DNA from: Candidatus Nitrosopumilus sp.
Lineage (GTDB): Archaea > Thermoproteota > Nitrososphaeria > Nitrososphaerales > Nitrosopumilaceae
DNA length: 64,000 nt
Assembly (NCBI GenBank): GCA_013215285.1
Contig: JABSRD010000003.1
Span: 22,241 to 86,240 of the forward strand
Direction of reading: 5' to 3'
Part shown: positions 8,692 through 19,300 of the stretch, in pieces
Layout: each line of letters starts with the position of its first letter
Numbering within the stretch: the first letter of the stretch is position 1
Program-made: the position numbers and the translations under genes
The notes under the pieces: generated by a model
What the model saw: only the letters and a program-made list of their open reading frames with translations
Database searches by the model: none
Told to the model about the DNA's origin: nothing

Positions 8692-9642
8692 ATGATAAAG
8701 AATTGGAATCTCATAGCTGGAATTTCAATAATTTCTAGCCCAATTCTTTTTTCAATGATTGCATTTCCCGAATCTATAGCTTGGAGTTGGAATGAGGGAC
8801 GTGGAGGGTATTTTTTTGCACTTGTTTTTGTTGTAGCAGAACTTGTTGGTCTTAGAATCGTTATTTCAAAGAAACGATTACTAGCAGTAATACCTATGGC
8901 ATTATTTGTTATTTTATATTTAATTTCATTAGAGTATGGATTGAGGGACTACATTATTGAATCTGCAGAACAATTTGATGTCCAATTAATTTATTCCTGG
9001 ACTTGGATGTGGGACTTTATTGTGATGGCAATTTTCATTGTTGTTGCATTAACTGTTTTTTTTGGAAAAAGATGGATTCGAATTGCTCCTGCTGGACCAA
9101 TCTTTCTTACTGGAACTGCAATAATTCTTTCACTTGATGCATTTTTCCCATATGATACCCTTGGTCCGCTACAATACATCGTTCCTTATTTTATTCAAGC
9201 GAATGTTTGGTTAGTTACAGTACTTGATCTTGGAACTGCAGTAGCTAGAGACAATGTAATGTTTTTGCGTGGTGACCATGGCTCAATAGCATTACAGGTG
9301 TTTTGGCCATCAGCTGGTGTTCACAGTATAATCATTTTCTCTTTAGTAATTGGCGCATTCATGTTAAAGATGAATATTCCGCGAAAAAGAAAAACTGTAT
9401 ATTTTATTTTAGGAATTATTGGCACCATAATTGTTAATTTAATTCGTATTTTCTCATTGTCTTGGTATGCACTAAAAGTCACAACTGATCCTGTAGCCTG
9501 GGAGGAATATCACAAAATTGCAGGTGAAATAATGTTTTTGCCATGGCTATTTGCATTTATTTTTGCTGTAATCTTGATAGAAACAAGACGTCTCAAGAAA
9601 TTAGAATCTGAGGGACAACCTCCGCCTAGAAATAACTCGTAA
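8692..9642 (+). CDS. thaumarchaeosortase-like (exosortase/archaeosortase family) membrane protein
   Basis: 316 aa with about eight membrane helices. Exosortases and archaeosortases cleave C-terminal sorting signals and share a Cys in a C-S-G-L-R-S-like motif, an N-x2-R motif and a His. Here the corresponding positions read S-A-G-V-H-S (207-212), NLIR (Asn249/Arg252) and His274 in the spacing expected of that family. By eye the nucleophile position therefore holds Ser, not Cys. This fits a thaumarchaeosortase; the alignment is manual. No protein with an obvious PEFG-CTERM signal is seen in this window. Followed by a convergent polymerase overlapping by 17 bp. Confidence 0.7.
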   Translation: MIKNWNLIAGISIISSPILFSMIAFPESIAWSWNEGRGGYFFALVFVVAELVGLRIVISKKRLLAVIPMALFVILYLISLEYGLRDYIIESAEQFDVQLIYSWTWMWDFIVMAIFIVVALTVFFGKRWIRIAPAGPIFLTGTAIILSLDAFFPYDTLGPLQYIVPYFIQANVWLVTVLDLGTAVARDNVMFLRGDHGSIALQVFWPSAGVHSIIIFSLVIGAFMLKMNIPRKRKTVYFILGIIGTIIVNLIRIFSLSWYALKVTTDPVAWEEYHKIAGEIMFLPWLFAFIFAVILIETRRLKKLESEGQPPPRNNS

Positions 9643-10720
9643 TGTTGTTTTGTCCTTTAATGCCTGATAGTTCTGAAACCTTTACTCCCAATCTTCTAAT
9701 TGTATTTGTTTGATTTTTCAGAGCTTCTTTTAGTAATTGATCTACATTTCTTTTTAATTCTTCTAAACTTGATGTAGGATTTTTTAGCATTTTTGACTTT
9801 GATTTGTTTGATAAATCTGATTGAACTATGTGTATTCCAATTGATTTGAACCTTTTATTATTTTTCATTATAATTTCATGTACTTCTTTGCATAATTCGT
9901 TAATATTTTCAGATAAAAATTGATAATCTTTAGAATCTTTTTTCAATGTCATGATTTTACTATATTGTATTCTTTCTTCCTTTTCTTTCACTGGTTCATT
10001 ATGAATACCTCTAACTGCATTGTAAATGTAAGTTCCACTTTTCCTTCCAAATTCTTTATTCAAAGTAAAGATATCTATTTTTTTTAATTCTTGTATTGTT
10101 TCTATATTCATCTCTGAAAACTTTTCTTCAGTTTTCCCTCCAATGCCTGGTATCACTCTAATTTTTAATTGATCTAAAAACACTTCAATTTTTTCAGGAG
10201 ATACTACTGTTAATCCATCTGGTTTTTGAAAGTTTGATGCTATTTTTGAAATTAATTTATTTGATGAAATCCCTATGGAGCAACTGAGCTTTATTTTATC
10301 TCTAATTGAATTTTTTATTTGTTGTGCAAGATGACTTGCTTTTAGAAAATCACCGTCGATTCTTTTTGTTACATCTAAATATGCTTCATCTCTTCCAACG
10401 TATTCAAAAATATCTGCACTTTTTTTCATAATCTCCATAGCTTTTTCAGATATTTCTGAATAGAAATCAAAATCAACTGGAAGAAATACTGCATCTTTTC
10501 TTTCAGATAATCTCTTTTTTGCAAATGATATTGGTATCCCTGATTTTACTCCGTATTTCCTTGCAGTATAGTTTGCAGTAGCAATTGCACCACTGTCTCC
10601 GCCTCTATCTGAAAAAACACAAACACAAACTGGTTTTGATTTTAATTCAGGTGATCTCACTTCTTCACATTGTGCATAAAAATAATCAAAATCTATGTGG
10701 AAAACTACTCTTGTTTCCAA
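9626..10720 (-). CDS. dinB: Y-family DNA polymerase IV (translesion)
   Basis: 364 aa. The catalytic motif HIDFDYFYAQ (Asp10) and the second acidic motif RDEAYLD (Asp111, Glu112) are intact. Palm, thumb (helix-hairpin-helix, IPGIGGKTEEKF) and little-finger domains follow in the usual order. The last residues, QNNITSYF, form a perfect PIP box for PCNA binding. The family copies past DNA lesions. The length matches Dpo4/DinB. Its C terminus overlaps the end of the convergent archaeosortase-like gene by 17 bp. Confidence 0.95.
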   Translation of the reverse strand: METRVVFHIDFDYFYAQCEEVRSPELKSKPVCVCVFSDRGGDSGAIATANYTARKYGVKSGIPISFAKKRLSERKDAVFLPVDFDFYSEISEKAMEIMKKSADIFEYVGRDEAYLDVTKRIDGDFLKASHLAQQIKNSIRDKIKLSCSIGISSNKLISKIASNFQKPDGLTVVSPEKIEVFLDQLKIRVIPGIGGKTEEKFSEMNIETIQELKKIDIFTLNKEFGRKSGTYIYNAVRGIHNEPVKEKEERIQYSKIMTLKKDSKDYQFLSENINELCKEVHEIIMKNNKRFKSIGIHIVQSDLSNKSKSKMLKNPTSSLEELKRNVDQLLKEALKNQTNTIRRLGVKVSELSGIKGQNNITSYF

Positions 10721-10847
10721 TATTTTTCTAGATTATTTTGATTATTACTGTATTGTGTATTCATCTAGACATCTACGAAAAGCAATGCATGTTCAATTTT
10801 TATTAGATTATTGAATTAAGATACAAAGATCAACTGATGGACCTGAA

Positions 10848-11033
10848 TTAAACCCCAAATGATTGAGATCCTTTTTCACATTTTGGGCATGCTAATCCAT
10901 TTGTTTTAATTCCACACTTTTTACAATGTATGTCCATTCCAACCACTTCACGTGATGGTGTTTTGAATGCCTTAATGATTAGAACTGCTACTATTAGAAC
11001 GCCTACCGCAATTCCTATCAGTACCAGAACCAT
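10848..11033 (-). CDS. membrane-anchored zinc-ribbon mini-protein
   Basis: 61 aa. One N-terminal membrane helix (residues 3-23), a short linker, then a four-cysteine zinc ribbon (CKKC and CPKC, about residues 37-52). This organisation is common in archaea but has no known function. It is divergent from the methyltransferase gene at 11067, with only 33 bp between the two starts. Confidence 0.7.
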   Translation of the reverse strand: MVLVLIGIAVGVLIVAVLIIKAFKTPSREVVGMDIHCKKCGIKTNGLACPKCEKGSQSFGV

Positions 11034-11066
11034 ACTGTATTAAAGCCCACAGATCTATAATATTCA

Positions 11067-11867
11067 TTGTCTAGAACTCAAAATGAAATTAAATCAAGCT
11101 CACAAACTATGCATGACCACTTTTCAATTATTGCCTCAAAATATCAAAGTGTAAGAACACTTGACACAGAACACATCTTACACATAAAACATAGACTAGA
11201 TGAAAAAACTAACATCAACATGGCTGACATTGGTTGCGGTGATGGACGATATTCTCTAGAGTTTCTAAAAACCTTTGATGACTCATTTTACATTCATTGT
11301 GTGGATTATAATGAAAATATGCTAAAATCATTAGATGGTAATTTTGCAGAGCAAAACATTACAAATTTTTGTACAAGACAAGGTGATGCAAATCGACTAC
11401 CATTAGATAACAAATCCATAGATTGCATTGTTACCTTTAATGCAATACACCATTTTGATGTTCCAAAGTTTTTGTCAGAATCACTAAGATCCCTCAAATC
11501 TGATGGACGTATATTCATCTATACAAGACTACGAAATCAAAATGCTAGAAGTGTATGGGGTAAGCATTTCCCATTATTTACAGAATTGGAGAACCGTTTG
11601 TATGAGTTGGATGAATTAAAATCACACATTCATAATGCAGATATGAACATTCACTCCACTAAAACATTTGAATATTCTAGAACTTCTAGTTTGGATAGAC
11701 TGATTCATCAAGCTCAAAATAAACACTATTCCACATTTGATCTTTATGATGAAAAAACTTTTGATGAATCTTTAGATATATTCCAACAAAACATCAAGAA
11801 TAATTTTGATGATTTAGAGAAAATACAATGGACTGATGAGAATATCTTAATAGAAATTAAAAATTAA
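11067..11867 (+). CDS. class I SAM-dependent methyltransferase
   Basis: 266 aa with TTG start (MSRTQNEIKSS). Motif I MADIGCGDGRYSLEF is near residues 53-67, motif II HCVDYNENML follows, and a Methyltransf_11-type IVTFNAIHHFD is in the middle. The N terminus FSIIASKYQSVR resembles ubiquinone/menaquinone or small-molecule methyltransferases. The C-terminal third is helical and polar. Substrate unknown. Confidence 0.82.
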   Translation: MSRTQNEIKSSSQTMHDHFSIIASKYQSVRTLDTEHILHIKHRLDEKTNINMADIGCGDGRYSLEFLKTFDDSFYIHCVDYNENMLKSLDGNFAEQNITNFCTRQGDANRLPLDNKSIDCIVTFNAIHHFDVPKFLSESLRSLKSDGRIFIYTRLRNQNARSVWGKHFPLFTELENRLYELDELKSHIHNADMNIHSTKTFEYSRTSSLDRLIHQAQNKHYSTFDLYDEKTFDESLDIFQQNIKNNFDDLEKIQWTDENILIEIKN

Positions 11868-12020
11868 TTCTAGAAACATTATCCCTATTCTTAATTACGT
11901 CAAAAATATTGCCTATTTTGGTATGATTTCATATGGCATTGAATCTCGAATTAATGAGAAAAAAATACTGACGAAAAATGATTATGATCCATCTAAATAC
12001 TGAACCCGATCATTGTTTTC

Positions 12021-12266
12021 ATGGATTATCCTGTATCTATAGATGAAAATGGTGTGAATTTAAAGCCTGAAAAAATGGAAAAAGAAAAACTCTATCACTG
12101 TATATTCAAAAATAAAGTGATTTTAGTTTTCAAGGACTCTCAAGATTTCTTAAATTGTTATGAGATTGAAGAAGAAGATCTAGTTAACCAAGTTAAGAAT
12201 TCTAATGGTGATGAACTTGAAAAATTACTTGAAGACTATATTCAAGGTAAAAACCTCAAAAATTAA
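12021..12266 (+). CDS. hypothetical acidic protein, 81 aa
   Basis: A small soluble, Glu/Lys/Asn-rich protein. The first half is predicted beta (KLYHCIFKNKVILVFKD) and the second half helical and acidic (EIEEEDLVNQVKN, DELEKLLEDYI). No cofactor motif. It precedes the alba gene by 41 bp on the same strand. Confidence 0.6.
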   Translation: MDYPVSIDENGVNLKPEKMEKEKLYHCIFKNKVILVFKDSQDFLNCYEIEEEDLVNQVKNSNGDELEKLLEDYIQGKNLKN

Positions 12267-12307
12267 ATAAAAGCGAATAAAGAATTTGGTATAACAGGAA
12301 TTTAAAA

Positions 12308-12718
12308 TTGAGCGACCCTAAAAAATCAAAAGACGCAGAAGACATCTTATCTGAATTTGACTCTCGATCTAAACCTGAACCAACACCTGACCCTGAACCA
12401 ACACCAGAACCAACTTCAACTGTAACTTCAGATTCTACAAAATCAGAAGACCGTGATGTTATTTTTGTTGGCACAAAACCAATTATGAATTATGTTTCTG
12501 CAACATTAACACAACTTTCTACAAGACAAACAGTTACCATTAAAGCTAGAGGAAAAAGAATCACTCAGGCAGTTGATGTTTCACAAATGATTGTTAAACG
12601 AATGGATTCTGTGGGGTATGTTATTAGCGATGTAAGAATTTCCTCTGATTCTCTTACCTCTCAAGATGGGAAACAACGTAATGTTTCTACAATGGAAATT
12701 GATATTTCAAAAGATTAA
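12308..12718 (+). CDS. albA: Alba DNA/RNA-binding chromatin protein with acidic Pro-rich N terminus
   Basis: 136 aa, TTG start. The C-terminal Alba domain begins at VIFVGTKPIMNYVSA and continues with TIKARGKRITQAVDVSQM, the conserved Alba core with the nucleic-acid-binding Lys and loop. Alba coats DNA and RNA as a chromatin protein. An unusual 45-residue N-terminal extension is rich in Pro, Glu, Asp, Ser and Thr (PEPTPDPEPTPEPTS), which standard 90-aa Alba proteins lack. It may act as an acidic spacer. The next reading frame overlaps its 3' end. Confidence 0.9.
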   Translation: MSDPKKSKDAEDILSEFDSRSKPEPTPDPEPTPEPTSTVTSDSTKSEDRDVIFVGTKPIMNYVSATLTQLSTRQTVTIKARGKRITQAVDVSQMIVKRMDSVGYVISDVRISSDSLTSQDGKQRNVSTMEIDISKD

Positions 12719-12938
12719 TTTTAAAAATTTAGTTCTTGTTGGAATTTTCTTTTTAATTATTATAATATTAATTGTATTTTCTAATGACTCTTGTGGAATA
12801 CGTCATATGTTGATTTTGAATGAAATAACCTCTTATGAAAAATCACTTGAACCTGAATTTTGTGAAATGATTGTTGAGAAAATTGATTTATTTAACGATG
12901 AGTGTAAACCTCAAATTGAAATTTTAGATTGTGGATAA
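12681..12938 (+). CDS. possible small membrane protein overlapping alba
   Basis: An open frame overlapping the last bases of alba in another frame. Possible starts are the ATG at 12681 or the TTG at 12699. It has one strong hydrophobic helix (LVLVGIFFLIIIILIVF) and an acidic Cys-containing ectodomain (three conserved-looking Cys, last in DCG). It runs 28 bp into the convergent LysE gene. The topology looks genuine but both ends overlap other genes, so it remains tentative. Confidence 0.4.
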   Translation: MFLQWKLIFQKINFKNLVLVGIFFLIIIILIVFSNDSCGIRHMLILNEITSYEKSLEPEFCEMIVEKIDLFNDECKPQIEILDCG

Positions 12939-13555
12939 GCCATTACGTCTATCAAAAATGTAATACCAAAATAAACTAACATTAAACTCAATCCTATCAT
13001 CAATATCTTATAATTTCTGTTAGAAAGAATTTTTGAATTCTTTGATGCGAGAAATGAAACCATTCCTAACCATGCAAAATCCATCCAAATATGAAGTATG
13101 AATACAATAAAAATTCCTGCAAAAGCCCACATTAGCATTGCATCTGAAATTAGTTTGAATCCTATACTTAACCACCAAATTATGAAAAATGGATTTAATG
13201 CACTTAACAAAATCCCTGTAACTATTGGACCTTGTTTTGGATTAAATGATGTGAGTTCTTTTTTTAGAAATATCGTTTTAATTTGCATTGCAGCAAAAAC
13301 AAACAATGTAATTGCTCCAAAAATAGATATTATGATTCTAAATTCTGGAAATGACTCCAAAGAAAAAACTCCTATTCCTAATAAAATCACTAATGGTAAC
13401 TCTACAATTGTATGACCAATAGCTATTTTCAAACCTGCTTTTGTACCTTCTTTTAATCCATATGCTACATTTGCTGCAAAAAGCGGTCCTGGTGCCATGA
13501 CTCCGGATGCTGAAATTACTATCACTAATATTGCAAATTCAAAGATCTGAATCAT
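12911..13555 (-). CDS. LysE/RhtB family amino-acid exporter-like transporter
   Basis: 214 aa with five to six membrane helices. The N-terminal helix with SGVMAPGPLFAANVAYGLKEGTKAG is the LysE/RhtB signature (PGP followed by the G-x4-G loop), and the family motif GxxLNPFFIIWW appears as LSALNPFFIIWWLSIG. The family exports amino acids or related metabolites, or in some archaea related substrates. Its substrate is unknown here. It stands alone on the minus strand. Confidence 0.85.
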   Translation of the reverse strand: MIQIFEFAILVIVISASGVMAPGPLFAANVAYGLKEGTKAGLKIAIGHTIVELPLVILLGIGVFSLESFPEFRIIISIFGAITLFVFAAMQIKTIFLKKELTSFNPKQGPIVTGILLSALNPFFIIWWLSIGFKLISDAMLMWAFAGIFIVFILHIWMDFAWLGMVSFLASKNSKILSNRNYKILMIGLSLMLVYFGITFLIDVMAYPQSKISI

Positions 13556-13755
13556 TATGTTATTACATTATTGTTTTTTCAATTGTGAAATAAACATAAT
13601 TAAAATTTTTATTTACACATAGAGTCTTTAAGATACTTTGATGTCTTTATCTTGTTTTATTACTATTTTCGATTTTTGTAGTGATTAAATATGAAATATG
13701 TCTCTTGGAATTAATTTTGACATTATCATACATAATTTCATACTTGATTTGAAAT

Positions 13756-14697
13756 CTAATTCTTTAATTTTGAAATAAGTGCTGCATAGATGAATGGAAG
13801 TATGGTAGTCACTTCTGCGTGAAGTGTTGCTTGCATTGCCTTTTGTGTAACTTTTCCCCATGAAATTGCTTCTTTAACTAATGCACCACTAAGACTACCA
13901 TCAAATTCTTGTGCAGTTGTAATGTAAAATGCATAATCTAACCCTTCCCTGTATTGATTCCACCATAATGTGTGATGCTTTGAAATTCCACCCCCAATCA
14001 TGAACGCCCCAGATTTTTTAGCTTTGAAAATTAACCCTGAAAGAAGATTTGCATCTCCAATTATGTTTAGTTTAAAATCATGATGTTTTTGTGTAAATAA
14101 CCAAATTTGACTTCCTACTGCCCCATCCATAATTCCTGGAACAACAATACTAATGTCATTTTTGTTTGCCCAAAATAGAAATGAATCGTCACCCAAATGT
14201 TTTCCAATCATTTTACATATTTCCACAGTTGTCATTTCCCTCACTCCATTTTGATACTCTTCTTCCAAAAATGACTGCATCTTTTCTTCGATGAGTGGAC
14301 CGTAACTATCCATAGGCACCAATATGTTACCTAATCTGTGGATGTTTTGATTTGCCAATTCACTATCGTCCATTGAAAAAGAACCTTCTTTGTACTGTGA
14401 AAAATGTCTAGCAATGTCATGATCTAATGCACCACACGTTGTAATGCCGACATCAAACCATTTGTTTTTGATCATATTTTTGATAATCCCTCTTAACCCT
14501 GTTGAAACAATGGCTCCTACAAATGACACAAATTTAAGACACTGTTCATCTGAAATCATTTTTGTTAAAATATCTAATCCGTCTGATAAATTTACTGATT
14601 CAAATCCTCCTGATTGAGACAACTCTTCAAATATTTTTTCTATTGAAGTGTTTGAATCAATTTCTATATCTTTGACTGGACGACCTGGTTCAATCAT
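13756..14697 (-). CDS. dys: deoxyhypusine synthase
   Basis: 313 aa. Modifies a lysine in translation factor aIF5A using spermidine and NAD. The family signature GGGISKHHTLWWNQYREG with the catalytic Lys, and AFYITTAQEFDGSLSGALVKEA after it, are both present. FVGAIVSTGLRG and TTCGALDHDIARHF match the NAD-binding region. Length is normal. It is divergent from the inositol-phosphate synthase gene, with about 100 bp between the starts. Confidence 0.95.
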   Translation of the reverse strand: MIEPGRPVKDIEIDSNTSIEKIFEELSQSGGFESVNLSDGLDILTKMISDEQCLKFVSFVGAIVSTGLRGIIKNMIKNKWFDVGITTCGALDHDIARHFSQYKEGSFSMDDSELANQNIHRLGNILVPMDSYGPLIEEKMQSFLEEEYQNGVREMTTVEICKMIGKHLGDDSFLFWANKNDISIVVPGIMDGAVGSQIWLFTQKHHDFKLNIIGDANLLSGLIFKAKKSGAFMIGGGISKHHTLWWNQYREGLDYAFYITTAQEFDGSLSGALVKEAISWGKVTQKAMQATLHAEVTTILPFIYAALISKLKN

Positions 14698-14798
14698 ATT
14701 TTATTAGTTGATCTCAAGTATAAAATACTGCCTTAGTTGAACTATTTTTTTAATTGTTAAACAAAGCTATAAACCTACTCAACCACACCAATTCACGA

Positions 14799-15893
14799 AT
14801 GATAGGTAAAATTAATGTTGGTTTAGTAGGTATTGGTAATTGTTTTTCTGGGTTAATCGAAGGAATTGAATACTATAGAAAAAACCCTTCACAAGAAGTT
14901 ACTGGAATTATTCATGAGAACTTAGCTGGATATGGAATTCATGATATTAATTTTGTTTGTGGATTTGATGTTGCTGAAAATAAAGTTGGCAAGTTACTTA
15001 ATGATGCAATTTATGAATCTCCTAACATGGTTGATTGGATTCCAAAAGATGAGATGCCAAAAACTGACGCCAAAGTCTACGAAAGTCCTATTTTAGATGG
15101 TGTAGGTTATTGGGTAGAAAGTAAAATCAATCCAATCAAAAATCCTAAAAGCATTGAACAAATTACTGAAGAAGTAAAAAAAGTAATCAAAGATTTAGAT
15201 GTTCAAGTTATTGTATCATATTTACCAGTAGGTTCTGATAAAGTAACTGAGTATTGGGCACAGATTTGTCTAGATACAAACACTGCATTTGTAAATTGTA
15301 TACCTTCTTTCATTGCTTCAGATGAAAAATGGGCAAAAAAGTTTGAAGAAAAGAATATCCCTTGTATTGGTGATGACATAAAGGGTCAAGTTGGTGCAAC
15401 AATTGTTCATAGAACTTTAGCAAAATTATGTAGTGATCGAGGAACAAAAATTGAAAGAACATATCAAATCAATGTTGGAGGCAATACTGACTTTCTTAAC
15501 ATGAAAGAACAAGATAGATTGGTTTCAAAGAGAATATCCAAAACTGAAAGTGTACAAAGTCAATTAAAAGAAAGACTGGCTGATGATCAAATTTATGTTG
15601 GTCCTTCAGACTTTATTCCATTTTTAGGAAATACAAAACTAATGTTTATGAGAATTGAGGGCCGTCAATGGGCAAATATTCCTTACAACATGGAAGTTCG
15701 TTTAGAAGTTGATGACAAAGCAAATTCTGCTGGAATTGTAGTTGATGCGATAAGACTAGCAAAAATTGCCCTTGATAGAGGAGTTGGTGGACCGATAAAA
15801 CCTGCAAGTGCTTATTTGATGAAACATCCAATAGAACAAACTTCTGATATTGAAGCAAAAACTGCGTGTGAAAAGTTTGTTGCTGGCGATTAA
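14799..15893 (+). CDS. ino1: inositol-3-phosphate synthase
   Basis: 364 aa from ATG 14799, chosen because INVGLVGIGNC (the NAD motif) then starts a few residues in, as in archaeal homologues; a TTG 45 nt upstream is less likely. It converts glucose-6-phosphate to inositol-3-phosphate, the head-group precursor of archaeal phosphatidylinositol lipids. Conserved blocks visible are NCIPSFIASDEKW, CIGDDIKGQVGATIVHR and NVGGNTDFLN, followed by the C-terminal VDAIRLAKIALDRGVGGPI. The order and length agree with the family. Confidence 0.93.
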   Translation: MIGKINVGLVGIGNCFSGLIEGIEYYRKNPSQEVTGIIHENLAGYGIHDINFVCGFDVAENKVGKLLNDAIYESPNMVDWIPKDEMPKTDAKVYESPILDGVGYWVESKINPIKNPKSIEQITEEVKKVIKDLDVQVIVSYLPVGSDKVTEYWAQICLDTNTAFVNCIPSFIASDEKWAKKFEEKNIPCIGDDIKGQVGATIVHRTLAKLCSDRGTKIERTYQINVGGNTDFLNMKEQDRLVSKRISKTESVQSQLKERLADDQIYVGPSDFIPFLGNTKLMFMRIEGRQWANIPYNMEVRLEVDDKANSAGIVVDAIRLAKIALDRGVGGPIKPASAYLMKHPIEQTSDIEAKTACEKFVAGD

Positions 15894-16331
15894 TTAATAA
15901 AATTTATTAGAATCTGAAAACCTGCTTTTTTGACTCTCTTCATATTTATCTAATTTGAATTCTTTTGTGATTTCTCCCTCTACTTAATTTGGTGATTTTT
16001 GTAGTGACTATTTTGTCATTGACATTCTCCAAGTTGGGATGATCTGAAAGGAACTTTTTATCCTTTGACAAATTCACATCTACTAAAAATTTCATACGTT
16101 ATGATACATGTGCGTGGTATTTGTGATTTTAATTAATGAATTTTGAAATTAATACAATAACCTTCATCATATTTTTGCACTATCATATCATTCGTAATGG
16201 TGGAGGAATTAAAATAGTGCTAGGCATAATCACTCATGATCTTCAAATGACTAAACTTGCAAAAACATTACAGTTTAGTCAACTAAACTTGTTAACCATC
16301 GATTATCCTACATACCGAGAAAACATCATCA
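15894..16331 (+). other. intergenic stretch upstream of smc
   Basis: About 440 bp with no convincing gene. A 69-codon plus-strand frame (16136-16345) has a poor composition and runs into the smc start. No tRNA fold seen. The only structured element is the inverted repeat at 16273-16288. Confidence 0.5.
16273..16288. promoter_or_regulatory. inverted repeat upstream of smc
   Basis: GTTTAG-tcaa-CTAAAC, a 6-bp perfect dyad with a 4-bp spacer, about 45 bp before the smc start codon. Position and symmetry suggest an operator for a dimeric regulator, but only one copy is seen. Confidence 0.3.
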
Positions 16332-19300
16332 TTGGTTCATATTAAAAAAGTTGAAATTTACGGTTTCAAATCATTTGGATTTAAAAATACCACAGTTCAA
16401 TTCGAACCTGGTTTAATATCGATCTCAGGACCTAATGGTTCTGGTAAGAGTAACATCTTAGATGCAATTATTTTTGCATTAGGTGAAAATAGACCAAAAA
16501 TAATGAGGGTTGATAAATTACGATCACTAATTCATGATATTGAAGGTAATCGACATGGATCAAGAATGGCAAGATCTAGTGTACACTTTGATAATTCAGA
16601 TAGAAAAATAGCAATTGATTCTGATGTCGTTGAAATTACAAGAGAATTAGATGAACAAGGAGACAACACATACTATCTTAACAAAAAGAAAACAAATCGA
16701 AGTCATATTCTTGATTTACTTGATATGGCAAATGCAGGTTTAGGTGCATTAAATGTAGTTCAACAAGGAACAGTTACTAGAATTTCAGAATATACTTCAG
16801 AAGAAAAGCGACAAAGAATTGAGGATTTAATTGGCCTATCTTCTTTTGATGAAAAAAAGTCAGAGGCTTTGAAGCAACTAGATGAGGCTGATAGACGATT
16901 AGAAATTGCCTTGGCAAAAATGGGTGAAATCAAAAAAAGAATTGATGAACTTGAAGAAGAAAGAAATCAAAAATTACGTCATGATATTTTGGAACGTGAA
17001 TTAAATAGATACAAAGCAATATCTGCTGCCAATAAAATGAAGACAGTTTCAATTCAAAAAGACTCTAAAGAATCTAATTTACACGCAATTAGTGCAGAAA
17101 TTACAACTTTTGATAATGAAAGAGGTGTTTTACGAACAGAGATTGGTGTACTTGACACTGAAAAATCAAAATTAATGTCAGAAGCTAATGATTACAATCA
17201 ATCAAAATCTTCACTTGATTTGGAAATAAGTTCTGCAATGGAACAATATGAAATTCATAATAGTGCAATTTCTGCATCAAAGAAAAGATTAGAACAAATT
17301 CATAACAGAATTCCTGAAATCAAAACTGAATTAGAAGAAATAGGCACTGCTCGAAGTGACATGGATATCAAAATTTTACACATGAAGGAATCACTTGAAG
17401 AAACAAATGCCAAAACAAATCAAATTAACAAAGATTTAGAAATTGTTGATTCTGAACGACATAAAATTTTAACAGAACAATCAGAAGCTGCATCTAAAAA
17501 ATCTGAAATTGATAATAAAATTAAAACTCTTACTAGCCAACTCAATGATGTAAAACTTAAACTTTCAAAAGTTATACATGAACAGGAAGAATCTGAAACA
17601 AAAGTTAAAATAAATTCTACAAAATTTTATAATTTACAACAAGATATTACAAAATTATCTGGGTATCAAACTCAAATAGAATCTTTGACAAAAAATCACG
17701 ATGCAACTGTGTGTGAATTAAAATCAAGAATCACAAAATTACAAACAAGGAAATCTAAGATAAATAATGATATGGAAGAATTGGGATTAATTTTAGAAAA
17801 GTCAAGTAAAGCTGCAACTCAATATGAATCAAAAATTAAAACAGTTAAGGGATTTATGCATGAAGATTATACTGTTGCAAAATTAAAAGAAGATGCCGAT
17901 AAACTTGGTATTGAAGGATTAGTTTATGAAATGATTTCATGGGATAAACAATACGAACGTTCTGTTCTAGCTGTAAGTTCTGATTGGATTAAAGCAATTG
18001 TTGTAAAAGATTTTGCAACATTACTCGGAATTGCAGAATTTGCTAGAAGTAAAAAACTTCCAAAACTAAGAATCATCCCTCTTGATGCAATACCTAAGTT
18101 TAAACTAAATTTACCTAAACAATCTGGAGTTGTGGGAGTTCTTGCTGATTATGTTACTTGTGATACTGCCTATTCTGCACTCAAAACCTTCCTGTTTGGA
18201 AATATTGTGCTTACAAACTCTCGAGAAACTGCCTATAATGTGTCTCAATTAGGTTACAAAGCAGTAACACTTGATGGTGAGTTCTTTGAGGCTAACGGTG
18301 GAACTGTAGTAATTGATATTAATTCAAAGATTTCAAAACTCACAAAATTAATTTCTATGAGCAGTGATATCGATGGGTTATTCCAATCTATTGGGATCAT
18401 CAAAAAATATATGCTAAAGAAAAAATATTCTTTAAAAAAATTAGATGATTCAATCCAATCTTATACTCAACGTCTCTCTATTTCAGAGAAATCTCTTGTT
18501 TCAGCAAATGAGAACCAATCTAATCTAAAATCCAGAATTTTATCTGCAACAAATATGAAAGAACAATTAACAAAAAGAATTTCTGAATTAACTTCTAGAC
18601 ATTTGAATATTAAATCTGAAATAACTGTTAATGAATCTCATATTGTATCTCTCAATGAACGTATCCTAATTGTTGAAGAAAATTATGCTAGTGGGGAACA
18701 AACCCGTATTGCAACAGAAATATCTAAAATAAATATAAAGAAAACAGAAATTGAAAAATTATACACTACAATTATGAATGAATATCGTGATAAATCTTCC
18801 CAATTAACTACACTACAAACACAAGATACTCGAGAACAATCCCAATCCAATAGACTTTGTGATGAAGAATCTTCTTTGAACTTAGAACATCAAGAAATAG
18901 AAACAAAGATTCAAGAGTTAGAAAAACAAAAAGAATCAAAAAATCTGATTCTTGTAAATTTGAGAGAAAAAGAACAAGAACTTATTGCAACATCAGGTTC
19001 ATCTATTGGGGAATTAAAAGAATTTGATGATAAATTAAAGATTTTATCTGAAAAAGATAAAGATTTAACAAAACAAATTAACACATTAGAACGTCAATCT
19101 GATTCTTTGAATCGTGATTTAGGTGATTTGATAGAAATTGAATCTAAATTACAGCAAGTTTTGACTGCATTTGGATTTAAGAAAGACATGGAAACATTTA
19201 ATGTTGAATTTGTTGTTCAGGGGTTGACTAGTGAATTAAATTCCCTTAATGCATTAAATGCAAAGGCACCTGAAATATACCTTGAAGTTTCCTATGGCTA

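Noticed and set aside
16136..16345. A 69-codon plus-strand frame upstream of smc
   Set aside because: Poor composition, no promoter, and it overlaps the smc start; not supported as a gene.
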